Origin: Eutreptiella sp. 'Long Island Sound 2002'
Taxonomy: Eukaryota; Euglenozoa; Euglenophyceae; Eutreptiales; Eutreptiaceae
DNA: 64,000 nt
Reading direction: 5' to 3'
NCBI GenBank assembly: GCA_964036045.1
Contig: OZ038398.1
Location: 25,860,109-25,924,108 of the forward strand
Below, in pieces: positions 63,129-64,000 of the stretch; within the stretch, counting starts at the first letter, position 1; the number at the start of each line of letters is the position of its first letter. Under the pieces are notes generated by a model that ran no database searches, was not told where the DNA came from, and saw only the letters and a program-made list of their open reading frames with translations. The position numbers and the translations under genes are program-made.

Positions 63129-63730
63129 GGGGGGGGCATGAAGGCTTGTCCCAAGTTCATGATCATATCGGCATCCTCACGGGACAAATTCACCGGACCA
63201 AGGAATTTTTTTTGCTTGGCCGTTTGCGGTGGATGGTTATGGTCTAGGCGGAGTCCTTTGTGACTCACGGACCACACCTCGCGCATGCCATCCTTCCGGC
63301 GAGAAATGTACACGTTGAAGGGACAACAATCCCCCTTTGACTCCGGTGCATATGTTGGCACCGTCCTACTATCCTCGGGAAGGACCCCGGATTGGGCTGC
63401 GTTGCGATTGTGTTGTTTTTGGCGGCCTACTTTGGCGCAATAAAAATATGCTTGGCCTTTGTTTTTATCGCCACGACGACTGAGAACATAGCCGTTCTCA
63501 TCCGCCCATTCCTCCATGCGGTCACAAGCTTCTTGGTGACTAGAGCCGGCAAATGCATTTACAACCGGCTCCCAAGTGGCACCCATCTCCGGAAACTTCA
63601 TGCTGTCATCTTCATCATCGCTATCTTCCTCATCGGAGCACGCTTCATATGGGTCTTCTTCGAGGACCTCCGATGGTGCCGGGGACAAGGGAAGGGGACT
63701 GTAGTTGATCTCAGATGATGTGTCTGACAT
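63129..63730 (-). pseudogene. MULE transposase: N-terminal FAR1-type DNA-binding domain
   Basis: The start is placed at the Met of MSDTSSEINYSP (63730); a longer chain to 63832 is less likely. After an acidic N-terminus (EEDSDDEDD) there is a WRKY-GCM1/FAR1-like zinc domain: YFYCAKVGR...CCPFNVYISRR...LDHNHPP, with Cys, Cys and HxH ligands. In FAR1-type transposases this domain binds the terminal repeats. The frame leaves the transposase frame at the G run (C run in the coding strand) at 63129-63136; losing or gaining one base there joins it to NVVHFMRTRGVEI. This may be a real mutation or a homopolymer sequencing error. Confidence 0.8.
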
Positions 63731-64000
63731 CTGTGTGACAATAATCTGTGTCTTCTGTGTCTGAAAAATAGTAGAACACATGCGCTTGATGCTGGCATTT
63801 ATAAAAATACGCTGTTCAGCCACAGCAATCAATTAAATCAGAAAATCAATTCCATTTTTTCCCCCATTTTCAGTTAAGGTAAAGGGACCGGTTCATCCCC
63901 GGTGACCAGTTCAGCCCCACCCTGGGGATTATCAGGGCAGGGTGGGGATGAATAAGACACCCCCTGGGGATAAAAAGGACACCCCCGGGGATAAACAGGG
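63731..64000 (-). other. upstream flank of the MULE gene with GGGGATAA repeats
   Basis: No gene. From about 63890 to the window end the motif GGGGAT(A/T/G)A recurs about five times. The last 46 bases are two 21-22 base units of the type GACACCCCC-GGGGATAAA. This could be the MULE terminal or subterminal region; the true end lies outside the window. Confidence 0.5.

Noticed and set aside
1-64000. CRISPR arrays, rRNA, bacterial operons or phage genes
   Set aside because: Nothing of the kind is seen; all long frames belong to retrotransposons or the MULE.

Overview
This is a eukaryotic, transposon-only window. I see no host gene, rRNA or intact tRNA gene. It is one nested stack of chromodomain-bearing Ty3/gypsy (chromovirus-type) LTR retrotransposons sitting inside a MULE-type DNA transposon. 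The host cannot be named from the sequence. Family 1 carries a primer-binding site complementary to a TAGCAGAGG-type initiator tRNA-Met. Land plants normally give TGGTATCAGAGC instead, so a flowering plant is unlikely; an alga or other protist with a large repeat-rich genome is my guess.

Two LTR families are present. Family 1 (F1; about 10.8-11.0 kb; 532-533 bp LTRs, TG...CA; PPT GGAGGGGGAG) has five copies. F1.1 is the right end of a copy entering at the left edge (1-2358, +). F1.2 is complete (3528-14491, +, TSD GACCC). F1.3 is complete (20370-31133, +, TSD GTGCC). F1.4 is a 3'-truncated minus-strand copy (14821-58679, interrupted). F1.5 is complete but interrupted (33247-58360, +, TSD GGATT). 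Family 2 (F2; 11.4 kb; 798 bp LTRs in the intact copy, unusual AG...CT ends) has two copies. F2.1 is an old split copy (2359-3527, 14497-14820, 58680-61490, +). F2.2 is a coding-intact copy (37783-49182, minus, TSD GTGGA) whose LTRs differ at one base by eye.

Insertion history read from target duplications: F2.1 appears to have entered the MULE transposase gene (61491-63730, minus). F1.1, F1.2 and F1.4 then entered F2.1. F1.3 entered the gag of F1.4, and F1.5 entered the LTR of F1.4. F2.2 and a 2.94-kb non-coding TG...CA element (52609-55552) entered the pol of F1.5. Removing F2.2 and the 2.94-kb element with their duplications leaves F1.5 at 10,761 bp, against 10,764 bp for F1.3, which supports the reconstruction.

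In both families the order is Gag - in-frame stop - protease - Dam-methyltransferase-like domain - acidic linker - RT - RNase H - integrase - chromodomain. Gag starts inside the LTR in F1, so the tRNA primer site lies within the gag reading frame. The F1 gag stop is a UAG followed by a possible pseudoknot, identical in the four copies I compared; F2 has an in-frame UGA-C. The most unusual points are the methyltransferase-like module between protease and RT, the stop-codon readthrough design, the AG...CT LTR ends, the 140-bp duplication flanking F1.4, and the hairpin-rich 2.94-kb insertion.
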